Below, piece by piece: positions 26,801 to 35,146 of a DNA stretch of 51,467 nt. The notes beneath the pieces are model-generated. The model searched no databases, was not told the DNA's origin, and saw only the letters and a list, made by a program, of their open reading frames with translations. Each line of letters opens with the position of its first letter. Positions within the stretch are counted from its first letter, which is position 1. The translations under genes and the position numbers were made by a program. Location of the stretch: positions 1 to 51,467 of the forward strand of contig JABFGH010000032.1 of assembly GCA_013112585.1 (NCBI GenBank), read 5' to 3'. This DNA is from Ignavibacteriota bacterium (GTDB lineage: Bacteria; Bacteroidota; Ignavibacteria; Ignavibacteriales; Melioribacteraceae).

Positions 26801-28367
26801 AGATAAAATTGAAAAAGTTTATGTTAACATACATGCAGGATTAACAATATTAAACGATGAAATTGCAACTATCGGAACAATAAAAAATATAACTGAACGA
26901 AAAAGAAATTTAGAACAACTCACCAAACTGTCAACCGCAGTTGAACAAAGTCCTGTTTGCGTTTTTATTACCGATACAGAAGGAAGAATTGAATATGTTA
27001 ACCCGAAATTCAGTGAACTTTATGGTTACGAACCTGAGGAAGTTCAGGGTGAATATGTAAGAATTTTGAAATCGGGTAAAAATGTTGGGCAAGATTATAA
27101 TCAGCTTTGGGAAACAATAAAATCGGGCAATACCTGGCGGGGCGAACTTCTGAATAAATCTAAATCCGGAAAAGAAATTTGGGTATCAACATCAATAGCC
27201 CCTGTTGTTCATACCGGTGGAATAATCTCTCATTATATTGCAATTCAAGATGATATTACATTTGATAAATATGCTCGTCAGGCAATTATTGAAAATAAAA
27301 ATCTGCTTGATACAGTATTGAGTAAAATTCCCTTGTTTATTTTTATGCTCAATTCTGAAGGAATAATTAAAGTTGCTAAAGGCACTGTTCTTGGTGAACT
27401 TGGTATTGATGAAGAGATGCTCTTAGGGAACAATGTAACAAAACTTAAAGAGAGTTATAAACATATTGAAGAAGATGTAAAACGTGCAAGCACAGGCGAA
27501 GCTTTTACTGTTGAACGTATATTGCGGAATGTTGTTGCAGAGGTTACATACACCCCAATATTGTCCGATACATCTGAATCAATAGGAACTATTGGAATCG
27601 CATACGATATTACCGAACGATTTAAGTTTGAAGAAGAACTGAAAATAGCTAAGCACGAAGCTGAAAAATCCAACAATCTTAAATCAGAATTTTTGGCGCA
27701 GATGTCGCACGAAATCAGAACTCCCATAAACTCTATATTGAGTTTTAGTACCTTGATACGGGATCACCTTGAGGATGAATTAAATGATGACCTTGCACAG
27801 AGTTTTGATTTTATAGAAGCAGGCGGCAGAAGATTAATTAGAACAATTGATATGATACTAAACATGTCGCAATTTCAAACAGGTACATACCAGCCTAATT
27901 TAGATAAACTTGATATTAATTTGCAGGTGATAGAACCTGTGATACAGGAATTATCTTCTCTCGCCGATCAAAAGGGATTAAAAATTGTGTATTTAAATAA
28001 TGCTGAAAATTCAATTGTTAAAGGAGACCGCTACACAATTAGCCAGATTTTTGTAAACCTAATTGAAAATGCAATCAAGTATTCTTTTGAGGGTGCAATT
28101 AATATTAACATGTTTGATGAGGATAGTGAGTATTTGATAGTTGACATTGCCGACCAGGGTATCGGCATGTCGGATGACTTTCAAAAATTAATATTTACAC
28201 CTTTTATGCAGGAGGAGAGAGGATATTCCAGAAAGTATGAGGGTAACGGCTTAGGGCTGGCACTGGTTAAAAAATATGTTGATGTAAATGATGCTTCGAT
28301 TTCAGTTAAAAGTGAAAAGGGAGCAGGTTCAACATTTTCGTTAAAATTTAAAAAGTACCCTGCATGA
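23850..28367 (+). CDS. Large hybrid-type sensor: beta-propeller, Y_Y_Y, four PAS, histidine kinase
   Basis: A 1505-residue membrane sensor. The signal peptide is cleaved before Gln-Ser-Tyr. An extracytoplasmic double propeller of Reg_prop repeats (about 30-620, with repeated W(F/I)A/G-type blades) precedes a Y_Y_Y domain (about 631-728), a membrane helix (about 738-760), PAS domains starting near 786, 904, 1029 and 1149, HisKA with His1287 in AQMSHEIRTP, and HATPase with DQGIG and GNGLGL. Unlike SusR/hybrid two-component systems of Bacteroides it has no receiver and no AraC output domain. Propeller sensors of this class often detect oligosaccharides, but no polysaccharide genes are nearby, so the ligand is open. 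Confidence 0.92.
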   Translation: MVNFIQKLLLIIFLSITFINLSGQSYPVVNYTEEDGLPSSTVYDIQQDSIGRMWFATRNGVCRYDGYDWKIFNTQSGFPVNDFIKIKFDYSGNLWALNVNPDNCLYMFNGNEWKNYSPNSNFFKGITPTNFDIKIDGDTTIVLSTNNSGIVLYKNGAWKQLTSADGLASNRVNDVLFSNNSLYVSTEKGLTIFEDETSKTFLKNKQVLTVKKNNIDLHDNRIWVLSKYELGYLENNTYVKLTSKFKFRENYSFRSGVLVHSACGKIIFGTNYTLYIYDKENKTVNYFGTAQGLISEGAYSVFSDREGILWFSGYRGISKLISMRLRNYNSFTGLYKTEVTSIVERNKGEYIFGHFNGLTIFDGKKFKYVKFSPEPQNAPTRNRVHDMAVDGNNNIWIAAEKSGFGFLNKQNKLTWFKDKDKSNFNGYSIAVNNKNEVYALNQEHILKINGKRFEQTDFPNEYLSVFKRKLFFDSEDNLYIATSEAGLIVKNKNDEYKNYFNRANHKANNVYAVYAIDSNNLFVGTLAGLFIAEGDSLKKFVSGNFQINRPVYFIVKDSTNSFWFGTDNGVTKWSSDETFSLGYLEGLAGLETNRDAGLVDQEGNVLIGTNSGVSIYTAAYDNVRITKPNLLFSNLTAEDKEYDFKSRIEFEYENNDVTFHFKGISFLNEKENSYKVKLEGFDEQWLSEFKSNDPQIRYTNLLPGEYHFHVKVKNAAGLWSREFVSPALIIANPFYNELWFIILLVLSGLILLYIFISYFQKIFYSKRLKQEVVKRTAELYETQNRYKSMFEENSAIMLLIDCESLQIIDANPSALKFYGYNNEEIVKLNYSDLESGSGKENINELLTKTEQYYNSKHKTMINGIRHVEVYPSKFYVNEKLAVYIIINDITERVLAENIVHESEEKFRGLVENIQDGIVLIQHEKIQYCNAAFASMLGYNVEEIKNKDFIELVAHESKSFIKEQYAKRQRKETAVNEYEAVLIHKDKIEKVYVNIHAGLTILNDEIATIGTIKNITERKRNLEQLTKLSTAVEQSPVCVFITDTEGRIEYVNPKFSELYGYEPEEVQGEYVRILKSGKNVGQDYNQLWETIKSGNTWRGELLNKSKSGKEIWVSTSIAPVVHTGGIISHYIAIQDDITFDKYARQAIIENKNLLDTVLSKIPLFIFMLNSEGIIKVAKGTVLGELGIDEEMLLGNNVTKLKESYKHIEEDVKRASTGEAFTVERILRNVVAEVTYTPILSDTSESIGTIGIAYDITERFKFEEELKIAKHEAEKSNNLKSEFLAQMSHEIRTPINSILSFSTLIRDHLEDELNDDLAQSFDFIEAGGRRLIRTIDMILNMSQFQTGTYQPNLDKLDINLQVIEPVIQELSSLADQKGLKIVYLNNAENSIVKGDRYTISQIFVNLIENAIKYSFEGAININMFDEDSEYLIVDIADQGIGMSDDFQKLIFTPFMQEERGYSRKYEGNGLGLALVKKYVDVNDASISVKSEKGAGSTFSLKFKKYPA

Positions 28368-28452
28368 TATTCTATTTATTTTGCACATTCATTTCACTAA
28401 ATAATTATATATTTTTCACATCAATTAATTCTCACTTACAATATTGTTACTT

Positions 28453-30804
28453 ATGAAAAAATTACAATTATCTATTATTACAATTTTACTTTTGGTTTCG
28501 CAAAATGCTTTACTTGCTCAAGCCGATACCATTAAATACCAATGGCCCGTGTCGCCCCTAACTTCATCTCAAAGTTTGTCGGCTACATTCTGCGAGTTCC
28601 GTAACACCGGCTCAGCAGATCATTTTCATGATGCTGTTGATATGCCCGAACCTGATGGTAATCCCGTTTACCCTAGTATTGACGGGGTTGTTGATTACAT
28701 CGGAAGTTCAGGTTCAAACTCCTATGTTACAGTTAGAACGGCAGTAAACGGTAAATACAAAAAAATTGTTTACCTGCATATTCTCCCAAATCCGGGTTTA
28801 TCGGTTGGGAATTCTGTAGTAACCGGACAAACTATACTCGGCACAATTTATAACGGAATGGGTCATGTTCACTTTACTGAAAAAGAATTAGTTTCAAATC
28901 CAAATTCTTCCGGTACGGATATTAATCCGATTAGACCCGAGGGGGGATTAGTTCCATATATTGATCCTTACCCGCCTAATGTAGTTTCTTCAAGTCTTCA
29001 ATTCCGGGAAAACGGCAGCTCAAAAGTATTAGCCTCCAATCAGTTAAGCGGTAAGGTAGATATTATTATTAAAATTGAAGAGCGAAACGGTACATCCGGT
29101 ATTTACACCAACAACGGTACTTACATTGCAGGTTATAGAGTTTGGAATGCGGATACATCGGAAGTTGTGTTTGAGCCAAATGACAGCGGGATGAAATTTA
29201 AGTTCGATAGACAGCCGGGTAATTCTTATGTGCATCAAGTATTTCTGCAGGGTGTGGCAACCTTAAGCAACCCGGTTTACATATTAACTAATGGTGACGG
29301 AGCATCATACGTTAACAATAACGGAATTGTGCAGGATAATTATTGGAACACGGATTTATTAGCCGAAGGAAATTATATACTGGAAATATTTGCGGAAGAT
29401 ACAAGAGAAAATACTGATAGCAAATTATTCCCTGTTACTATAAGTAAAGATCCGCCGGAACTACTAACGGTGCTTAATTCAGAAGGCGGTTCATCTTTAA
29501 CTGTATCGTGGAAGAGTTTCCCATCCCCAACTTTAGCCGGGTACAGGGTGTACTATACAGCTAATCAAAATTTAACCGGCTGGTCACTTGCGGCAGATGA
29601 ATCAATGGCACCTGCCGATTCAAATTCAATTTCATTTGCAAACTCGCAGGAGTTTCTAAATCCTACTGATTCGGAAGTATATTACTTTTATATTACAGCA
29701 GTTGATTCAAACGGAAATGAAAGTCTGCCGAGTGATATTTATTCCAGATCGGCAAACGGTAACCCCGGGTTGAATAAAAGTGTATTAATTGTTGACGGCT
29801 TTACCAGATTCGGCGGTCAGGGAAGCTGGGCGGAGAGAACCCATGCCTTTAATACATCTTATTTTAACGCACTAAATGAATCAGCTGATGTTGTCGTTTC
29901 TTCTTGTGCCAATGATGCAGTAATTGATAACCTAATTGATATTAAAGATTATGATATTGTACTATGGTTTGTCGGAGATGAATCGAGAGCAGAGAATACC
30001 TTGATTACTCTTGAGCAGGCACAGATAGCCGACTTTTTAGAAGAGGGCGGTAATCTTTTTATTACCGGAAACGATATTGGGTTTGACTTAGATTTACCGC
30101 ACGGCAACAGTCAATTTACCGATACATTGCTTTATCGGCATTACCTAAATGCACGCTTTGTACATAACGGGGCACTGCTTGAGGACAGAACAGTATTTGG
30201 AGAACCGGGTACAATCTTCGAAGGTTTGACACTTAACTTTGGCGAAGTTTATGTGGAAGATTCACCAGATGATATTGAACCGATAAATGGGGCAATACCC
30301 ATTTTAAATTATCAATATCTGCGTCCCGATAATGTTACTTACAGAAAAGGCGGAATTGCATACACCGGTACTTTTGCAGATGGTGACATTGAGGGAAAAG
30401 TTGTTTATTTATCCTTCGCCGCCGAAACAATTAGTCCGGCTTCGCAATTAAATTCTTTGATGGTTAGAGTGCTGCAATATTTTGATGTGGTAACTTCAGT
30501 TGAGGATGATCAAAATGAACTGATTCCGGTTTATTCTTCGCTTGAACAAAATTATCCTAATCCTTTTAATCCATCAACAACAATTCAATTTAATGTTGCT
30601 GAGTTGGGAAAAGTTTCCCTAAAAATTTATGATATACTTGGACGTGAAGTTGCTGAGTTAATAAATGATATAAAGCAGCCGGGTAAATACACAATCGTAT
30701 GGAATGCATTGTCAGGTAATCAAAATATTGCAAGCGGTGTTTATTTTTCCGTATTAAAAACTAAAAATGTTACAATAACTAAAAGTATGTTATTATTGAA
30801 ATAG
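28453..30804 (+). CDS. T9SS-sorted M23 (LytM-type) metallopeptidase
   Basis: A 783-residue exported protein; the signal peptide ends LLA before Gln-Ala-Asp. A TTG three codons upstream is also possible, but the ATG at 28453 starts a normal signal peptide. The M23 domain (about 45-170) has the complete set: HxxxD (His59, Asp63), YLH (His109) and HVH (138-140), so zinc-dependent peptidase activity is likely. A fibronectin-III-like region (about 330-430) follows, then an alpha/beta domain (about 440-670) with an EEGGNLFITGND block. A type A T9SS sorting domain (697-783) starts LEQNYPNPFNPSTTI. It would be exported by the type IX system. The substrate could be peptidoglycan or an external peptide. 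Confidence 0.85.
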   Translation: MKKLQLSIITILLLVSQNALLAQADTIKYQWPVSPLTSSQSLSATFCEFRNTGSADHFHDAVDMPEPDGNPVYPSIDGVVDYIGSSGSNSYVTVRTAVNGKYKKIVYLHILPNPGLSVGNSVVTGQTILGTIYNGMGHVHFTEKELVSNPNSSGTDINPIRPEGGLVPYIDPYPPNVVSSSLQFRENGSSKVLASNQLSGKVDIIIKIEERNGTSGIYTNNGTYIAGYRVWNADTSEVVFEPNDSGMKFKFDRQPGNSYVHQVFLQGVATLSNPVYILTNGDGASYVNNNGIVQDNYWNTDLLAEGNYILEIFAEDTRENTDSKLFPVTISKDPPELLTVLNSEGGSSLTVSWKSFPSPTLAGYRVYYTANQNLTGWSLAADESMAPADSNSISFANSQEFLNPTDSEVYYFYITAVDSNGNESLPSDIYSRSANGNPGLNKSVLIVDGFTRFGGQGSWAERTHAFNTSYFNALNESADVVVSSCANDAVIDNLIDIKDYDIVLWFVGDESRAENTLITLEQAQIADFLEEGGNLFITGNDIGFDLDLPHGNSQFTDTLLYRHYLNARFVHNGALLEDRTVFGEPGTIFEGLTLNFGEVYVEDSPDDIEPINGAIPILNYQYLRPDNVTYRKGGIAYTGTFADGDIEGKVVYLSFAAETISPASQLNSLMVRVLQYFDVVTSVEDDQNELIPVYSSLEQNYPNPFNPSTTIQFNVAELGKVSLKIYDILGREVAELINDIKQPGKYTIVWNALSGNQNIASGVYFSVLKTKNVTITKSMLLLK

Positions 30805-30811
30805 GCAGATC

Positions 30812-31777
30812 ATGAAAAAATTAATCTTAGTTTTGGTTTTACTTACAAGTTACGTGTCAGCACAAAATTATTTTGTTAATGACATGAAAATTGTTAAAGA
30901 GATAAAAAATATAGAAACAAAAAATCTTTATGATGACACAGAATTGGAATTCAATGTTTATGATACTGAGGATAAATTAGTTTACACGGTATCTAAAAAT
31001 GTTGTATACGACATGCCCCATCCCGGTGCAACGGTATTTGATGACGGCAGTTTAGTTCTAATAAATTCATTCGATGCATCAATTGAGTTTTATGATAATG
31101 CGGGAAGTTTTGTCAAATCCATTTCTTTTTTTAATGATAGGGAAGTGACATACGAACGTTCCATCTACTTTGATGCGGTAAAAAATTTACTAACGGTTAT
31201 GGTTTCTCAGCCCGAATATGAACAATCCGATATATTCATTATTAATAGCAATGCGGAAATTGTAAACACCTGGAAGTTTGAGACAAATTTCAGCACCGGA
31301 ATTAAACTCTCGGATGACTTAAACTATGCGGCAGTTTCCGGCTATACTTGGGGTGATGATGCAATTGATGTAACAAAAATTTATTCGATTGAAGGAAAAA
31401 CTTTATACTCATTTCCGTTCAAGTTTAGGCAGGCTAAATTTTTCGGCACTTCATTTATCGGAATTACAAATAAAACTGCAGCACTTGTTAATATTGAAAA
31501 CGGTGATTTGAATTATAAAATTGATTCCGGAGAAGATAAACTTTTTAAGGGATTTATAATTTCTGAAGGGACAGTTGATTTATTGGAAACAGATAAACCT
31601 TATTTGGACTCCGGCAAATGGATTTACAAAAGTCTAATGCTGAAATCAATTAATGCTGATGGAAATATTATTTCGGAAAAGTTAGTTATTAATAACCCCT
31701 TTGATAATCTGAACATTATTGAGAGAAACGGAAAGCAGCAAATTTTAATCAATGAAGAAATTATTTCTGTTAATTAA
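30812..31777 (+). CDS. Secreted protein of unknown function, propeller-like
   Basis: A 321-residue protein with a signal peptide (MKKLILVLVLLTSYVSA) cleaved before Gln-Asn. Repeating short beta segments with aromatic and glycine turns suggest a beta-propeller, but no family motif is recognised. It begins 7 bases after the M23 peptidase gene, so it is probably cotranscribed with it. No T9SS sorting domain. Confidence 0.6.
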   Translation: MKKLILVLVLLTSYVSAQNYFVNDMKIVKEIKNIETKNLYDDTELEFNVYDTEDKLVYTVSKNVVYDMPHPGATVFDDGSLVLINSFDASIEFYDNAGSFVKSISFFNDREVTYERSIYFDAVKNLLTVMVSQPEYEQSDIFIINSNAEIVNTWKFETNFSTGIKLSDDLNYAAVSGYTWGDDAIDVTKIYSIEGKTLYSFPFKFRQAKFFGTSFIGITNKTAALVNIENGDLNYKIDSGEDKLFKGFIISEGTVDLLETDKPYLDSGKWIYKSLMLKSINADGNIISEKLVINNPFDNLNIIERNGKQQILINEEIISVN

Positions 31778-31806
31778 TTTTTTAACGAGGCGACATTAAT
31801 CCTTTA

Positions 31807-32838
31807 ATGATATATGGAGCAAACGGGTACTCCGCTCAATTAATAATTGATGAATTATTAAAACGCGGAGTTAAGCCTATATTAGCCGGCAGAAACCGGG
31901 AAGCTGTTGAAGAAATTGCAGACAAGAACAATTGTGAGTTCAGAGTATTTGATTTAGAAGATCAAAATTTAATTTCGGATAACCTTTCCGGCATGCACAC
32001 AGTAATAAATTGTGCCGGTCCTTTCCGCTACACAGCACCGCAGTTAATCTCGGCATGTATAATTTCGAAAACAAATTACATTGATATTACCGGAGAAATT
32101 GAAGCGATTGAATATGCATGGAGAAATAATGATGCTGCCATTGAAGCGGGCATTACACTATTACCAAGTGCGGGCTTTGATGTAATACCAACCGACTGCA
32201 TGGCAAAACGATTATCGGAGAATATTGAAAACCCGGACTCACTTGAACTTGCAATAATTAATAACGGTAAGATATCCCGCGGAACTTTTTTAACTACTCT
32301 GGAAATGATGAAGGAAAGAGGGAAGGTAAGAGTTGATAAAGAAATTATTGATTCAAAGATTGCTGAATATATTATTGACTTTAAGAGCGATAGGCTGAAT
32401 TTTAAAGGTGTTTCAATTCCCTGGGGCGATGTTAGTTCTGCATATTATTCAACCGGCATTCCGAACATTAAAGTTTATTTGGCTGTTCCAAAAATAATAT
32501 TTGTTTTAAGAAAAGTATTATTGCTGCTTATTAAACTATTGTCTGTCAAATTCATTTTTAATTTAATAAACAAAATTATCAGCAAAGTATTAAGCGGACC
32601 CGATAAAAAAACTCGTGACGAATCATCTGCAATTATTTGGGGTAGGGTAAAAAATATAAAAGGTGAAAGCAGTACTGCGGCATTTCGTTTTATTGATGGA
32701 TATTCTTTAACAGCAGTAGGTGCGGCTGATTGTTCACAATTAATATTATCAGGTGATATAAAGCCAGGTGCGGTAACTCCTTCAATTATGATCGGGCATA
32801 GGTATATGGATCAATTTGTAAAAGAAAAAATTATTTAA
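31807..32838 (+). CDS. Saccharopine-dehydrogenase-like NAD(P)-binding protein
   Basis: A 343-residue protein with a Rossmann fold at the very N-terminus (MIYGANGYSAQLI, the G.nG...-type dinucleotide loop). NCAGPFRYTAPQLI and YIDITGEIEAIEYA are followed by LPSAGFDVIPTDC, the block order of the saccharopine dehydrogenase/trans-acting enoyl reductase family. A hydrophobic stretch at about 235-262 (LLLLIKLLSVKF) suggests membrane contact. Substrate unknown. A Shine-Dalgarno-like gagg lies 16 bases before the ATG, a long spacing; an ATT four codons earlier would fit more tightly, so the true start is uncertain. It ends just before two inserted repeat elements. Confidence 0.78.
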   Translation: MIYGANGYSAQLIIDELLKRGVKPILAGRNREAVEEIADKNNCEFRVFDLEDQNLISDNLSGMHTVINCAGPFRYTAPQLISACIISKTNYIDITGEIEAIEYAWRNNDAAIEAGITLLPSAGFDVIPTDCMAKRLSENIENPDSLELAIINNGKISRGTFLTTLEMMKERGKVRVDKEIIDSKIAEYIIDFKSDRLNFKGVSIPWGDVSSAYYSTGIPNIKVYLAVPKIIFVLRKVLLLLIKLLSVKFIFNLINKIISKVLSGPDKKTRDESSAIIWGRVKNIKGESSTAAFRFIDGYSLTAVGAADCSQLILSGDIKPGAVTPSIMIGHRYMDQFVKEKII

Positions 32839-32840
32839 GA

Positions 32841-33047
32841 AACCCTGAATAACATATGTTTTGTCATCGCTTCCAAAGGGATCCCTTCGGGAGAATCCCG
32901 GTGCATTTTATCGGGATTAAGCAATCTCTCACTTTTGGGCAGATTGCTCCGCCGCAATATGAAGCTTCGGGACAGGCGGGAAAAACATGCCTAACAAGAT
33001 GGCAGGCAAACTCCTCGCAATGACCCGAACCATTTTATTCAGGGGTT
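32841..33047. repeat. Non-autonomous element 1, about 207 bp, with inverted ends
   Basis: The ends aaccctgaataa (32841-32852) and ttattcaggggtt (33035-33047) are inverted repeats with one indel. A subterminal pair (gtcatcgc / gcaatgac) continues the symmetry. Inside are further hairpins: aatcccg/cgggatt (32894-32918) and gcaatct/agattgc (32921-32947). No ORF. It abuts element 2. Confidence 0.5.
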
Positions 33048-33048
33048 A

Positions 33049-33305
33049 TTCAACCCGAATTATGCATTAGAAATAATTTATAAAGTCTAAATTAAAATTG
33101 TCTTTGCAATTGCACCGTCATTCCTGCCCGTCCGGCAGGCGGGTATGGCGGTGATTGATTTCAAAATCATGCAAAGGGCTTTAGCCCGCCTTTGCCGGTG
33201 GGCAGGCCCAAAACCGTTTGGGTTAAAACCCATTATTTTTGTTTGCTCAATATTCACGGCGCTGAAGCACCGTGCAATTTTCTCTTTTGCATAATTCGGG
33301 TTCAA
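33049..33305. mobile_element. MITE-like element 2 with 13-bp TIRs and 5-bp target duplication
   Basis: The perfect inverted repeats cccgaattatgca (33054-33066) and tgcataattcggg (33288-33300) are flanked by direct TTCAA on both sides (33049-33053 and 33301-33305), as expected of a transposition target duplication. The interior holds several short hairpins (cctgcc/ggcagg, tgattt/aaatca, gggc/gccc, cccaaa/tttggg, and cacggcgctgaagcaccgtg at 33255-33274) but no transposase. Movement would need an enzyme supplied in trans. Confidence 0.6.
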
Positions 33306-33313
33306 AGGCTTCT

Positions 33314-34642
33314 TTAAGTGCTATTTTCCTCTAACCTGCTTCCGTCTATCTCATATTCTATCTTTTCAATCAGCCTTCCATTTTCAAATTTTTCCTCTGT
33401 CCGCAGCATACCGTTCCTGTAATAGGAATAAAACCTGCCGTCAAGTTCGCCCTTTTTGTAATATCCATATTCGCTTATCTCACCATTATCATAATACCAG
33501 GTCGATAGCCCATCTCTTTTACCATCAATAAAATATTCTTCCGATTTTAATTTACCGTTTTGATGAAATGTTTTATACAAGCCGGTAACTTTGCCATTTT
33601 TATAAATTGCCTCACTATTTTTTTCACCGGTTTGATAATAGAAAACTACTTTACCCTCTAATTGATTGTTGATATAATATGCATCAGAAATTAAAACACC
33701 ATCACTGTTATATTCCTTTGCGCTTCCTTCTTTAATACCATCCCGATAATTAATAGCAGCGGCAATTTTACCGTAATCAAAATAGTAGTTTGCTGTACTA
33801 TCTAATTTTTCATCTTTATAATTTAATACTGCTTCCAGGTAGCCTGTCGGATAGTAATATTTATTTATACCGTCAATTTTTCCCTCCTTAAAATTAAGTT
33901 CACTTTTTATTGTGCCCTCATCATAGTAAAGAGAAAAATTTTCTTCTGATTTTATAAAATTTCCTTCAACATCATATCTAACCCGCTTTACAACTTGTCC
34001 GTCAATGTAAGTATCAACAACCTTAATTGAGCCGTCCGGGTAATAAAAATATGATGTTCCTTCAAGTCGGTTATCTTGGTAATTTGCTTCAAGTGCAACT
34101 TGATCAAAATCATAATATACCTTGCTTATCCCTTCCAGTTTATCATCAACATAATATCGCTCAACTTCTACATTTCCGCTTTCGTAAAAGATTTTACTCA
34201 TTCCATTCAGTTTACCATTTATGTAGTTCCAAATTCCTTGTATGGCTCCGCTCTTATAATAAATTTTTGTAAACCCTTCTCTAAGATTATTTTCATAATT
34301 CGGTTCAGCCCAAAGTTCACCTGTTTCATAAAACCATTTTGCAGCACCTTCAAGTTTTCCGTTATAGTATTGCCACTCCATCATTTTAGTGCCGTCTTCA
34401 AAATACCAATTTGATAAACCTTCCTCTTTACCGTTTACAAATTGCCATTCTTTCCACACTTCACCGCCGGGGTAAAATTCTCGGTAAACACCATTCAGCA
34501 CGCCGTTCTTATAAACGCCCTCCGATTGCATTGTGCTGTCGGGATAATAGGTTCGCTTAACTTCATATTTATCCTGCGCCATTAACGCACTTGTTGAAAT
34601 TAAAATCAAAAATATTGTATTTAGAAAAAAAATATATTTCAT
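33314..34642 (-). CDS. Secreted MORN/YwqK-repeat protein
   Basis: A 442-residue protein; the signal peptide ends ALMA before Gln-Asp. Almost all of the rest is about 15 tandem repeats of some 23 residues with the YY.(N/D)G.(L/I).....(Y/F)..G...G pattern of MORN-variant (toxin-antitoxin YwqK antitoxin-like) repeats, forming an elongated beta hairpin stack. Such repeats usually act as binding scaffolds; the antitoxin label in databases should not be taken as function here because no toxin adjoins. Monocistronic. The MITE-like element lies 9 bases beyond its stop and may serve as its terminator. Confidence 0.82.
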   Translation of the reverse strand: MKYIFFLNTIFLILISTSALMAQDKYEVKRTYYPDSTMQSEGVYKNGVLNGVYREFYPGGEVWKEWQFVNGKEEGLSNWYFEDGTKMMEWQYYNGKLEGAAKWFYETGELWAEPNYENNLREGFTKIYYKSGAIQGIWNYINGKLNGMSKIFYESGNVEVERYYVDDKLEGISKVYYDFDQVALEANYQDNRLEGTSYFYYPDGSIKVVDTYIDGQVVKRVRYDVEGNFIKSEENFSLYYDEGTIKSELNFKEGKIDGINKYYYPTGYLEAVLNYKDEKLDSTANYYFDYGKIAAAINYRDGIKEGSAKEYNSDGVLISDAYYINNQLEGKVVFYYQTGEKNSEAIYKNGKVTGLYKTFHQNGKLKSEEYFIDGKRDGLSTWYYDNGEISEYGYYKKGELDGRFYSYYRNGMLRTEEKFENGRLIEKIEYEIDGSRLEENST

Positions 34643-34747
34643 AATATTTGCTGTAATTTATTGATGTCAAAACTAATCAAAACAATTATAAAATTGAATG
34701 CGAAAATTCATATAATTGATGAATAAAAAAATATACTATGGTGAAAA

Positions 34748-35146
34748 ATGTTTAACACACAAATAAGAGTAAACTTTTACGATTGTGATCCGGCGGGTAT
34801 TTTGTTTTTTGCAAATCTGTTTAAGTTTGCACACACAGCTTATGAACAGATGCTGGAAAATTTTGATATGAAAATTAACTTTTTTGATGATGATAAATTT
34901 GTTCTGCCTATTTTATCTGCCGATTCAAAATTTAATAAGCCCATAAAGACTGGGGATAACATAGAGATTTCTATTTCAGTAACCGTCTTAAAAAAGTCTT
35001 CATTTGAGTTAAGATATTTATTTACAAAAAAAGAAGAACTATTAGCTGAAGTTAAAACGGTGCATGTATGTGCCGATAAAATGAAATTTTCAAAAACTGA
35101 AATGCCTGCTGAATTATATTATGCTTTAGAGGCTAATCAAAATTAG
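34748..35146 (+). CDS. Hotdog-fold acyl-CoA thioesterase, probable DHNA-CoA thioesterase
   Basis: A 132-residue single hotdog domain with the 4HBT catalytic pattern: FYDCDPAGILFFANLFKF has the aspartate of Y.D.D..GI. It lies next to the menaquinone operon, which lacks a gene for hydrolysis of 1,4-dihydroxy-2-naphthoyl-CoA. The MenI role is therefore inferred from family and context. Its 3' end overlaps the 3' end of menE by 14 bases in convergent orientation. A YbgC-like housekeeping thioesterase is the alternative. Confidence 0.75.
   Translation: MFNTQIRVNFYDCDPAGILFFANLFKFAHTAYEQMLENFDMKINFFDDDKFVLPILSADSKFNKPIKTGDNIEISISVTVLKKSSFELRYLFTKKEELLAEVKTVHVCADKMKFSKTEMPAELYYALEANQN

Noticed and set aside
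33087-33305. 72-codon minus-strand ORF with basic residues
   Set aside because: It is contained in the MITE-like element; its composition follows the hairpins and it shares the TIR sequence.
33314-34642. Toxin-antitoxin system (YwqK antitoxin label)
   Set aside because: The repeats are MORN-like scaffold repeats on a secreted protein and no toxin gene adjoins.
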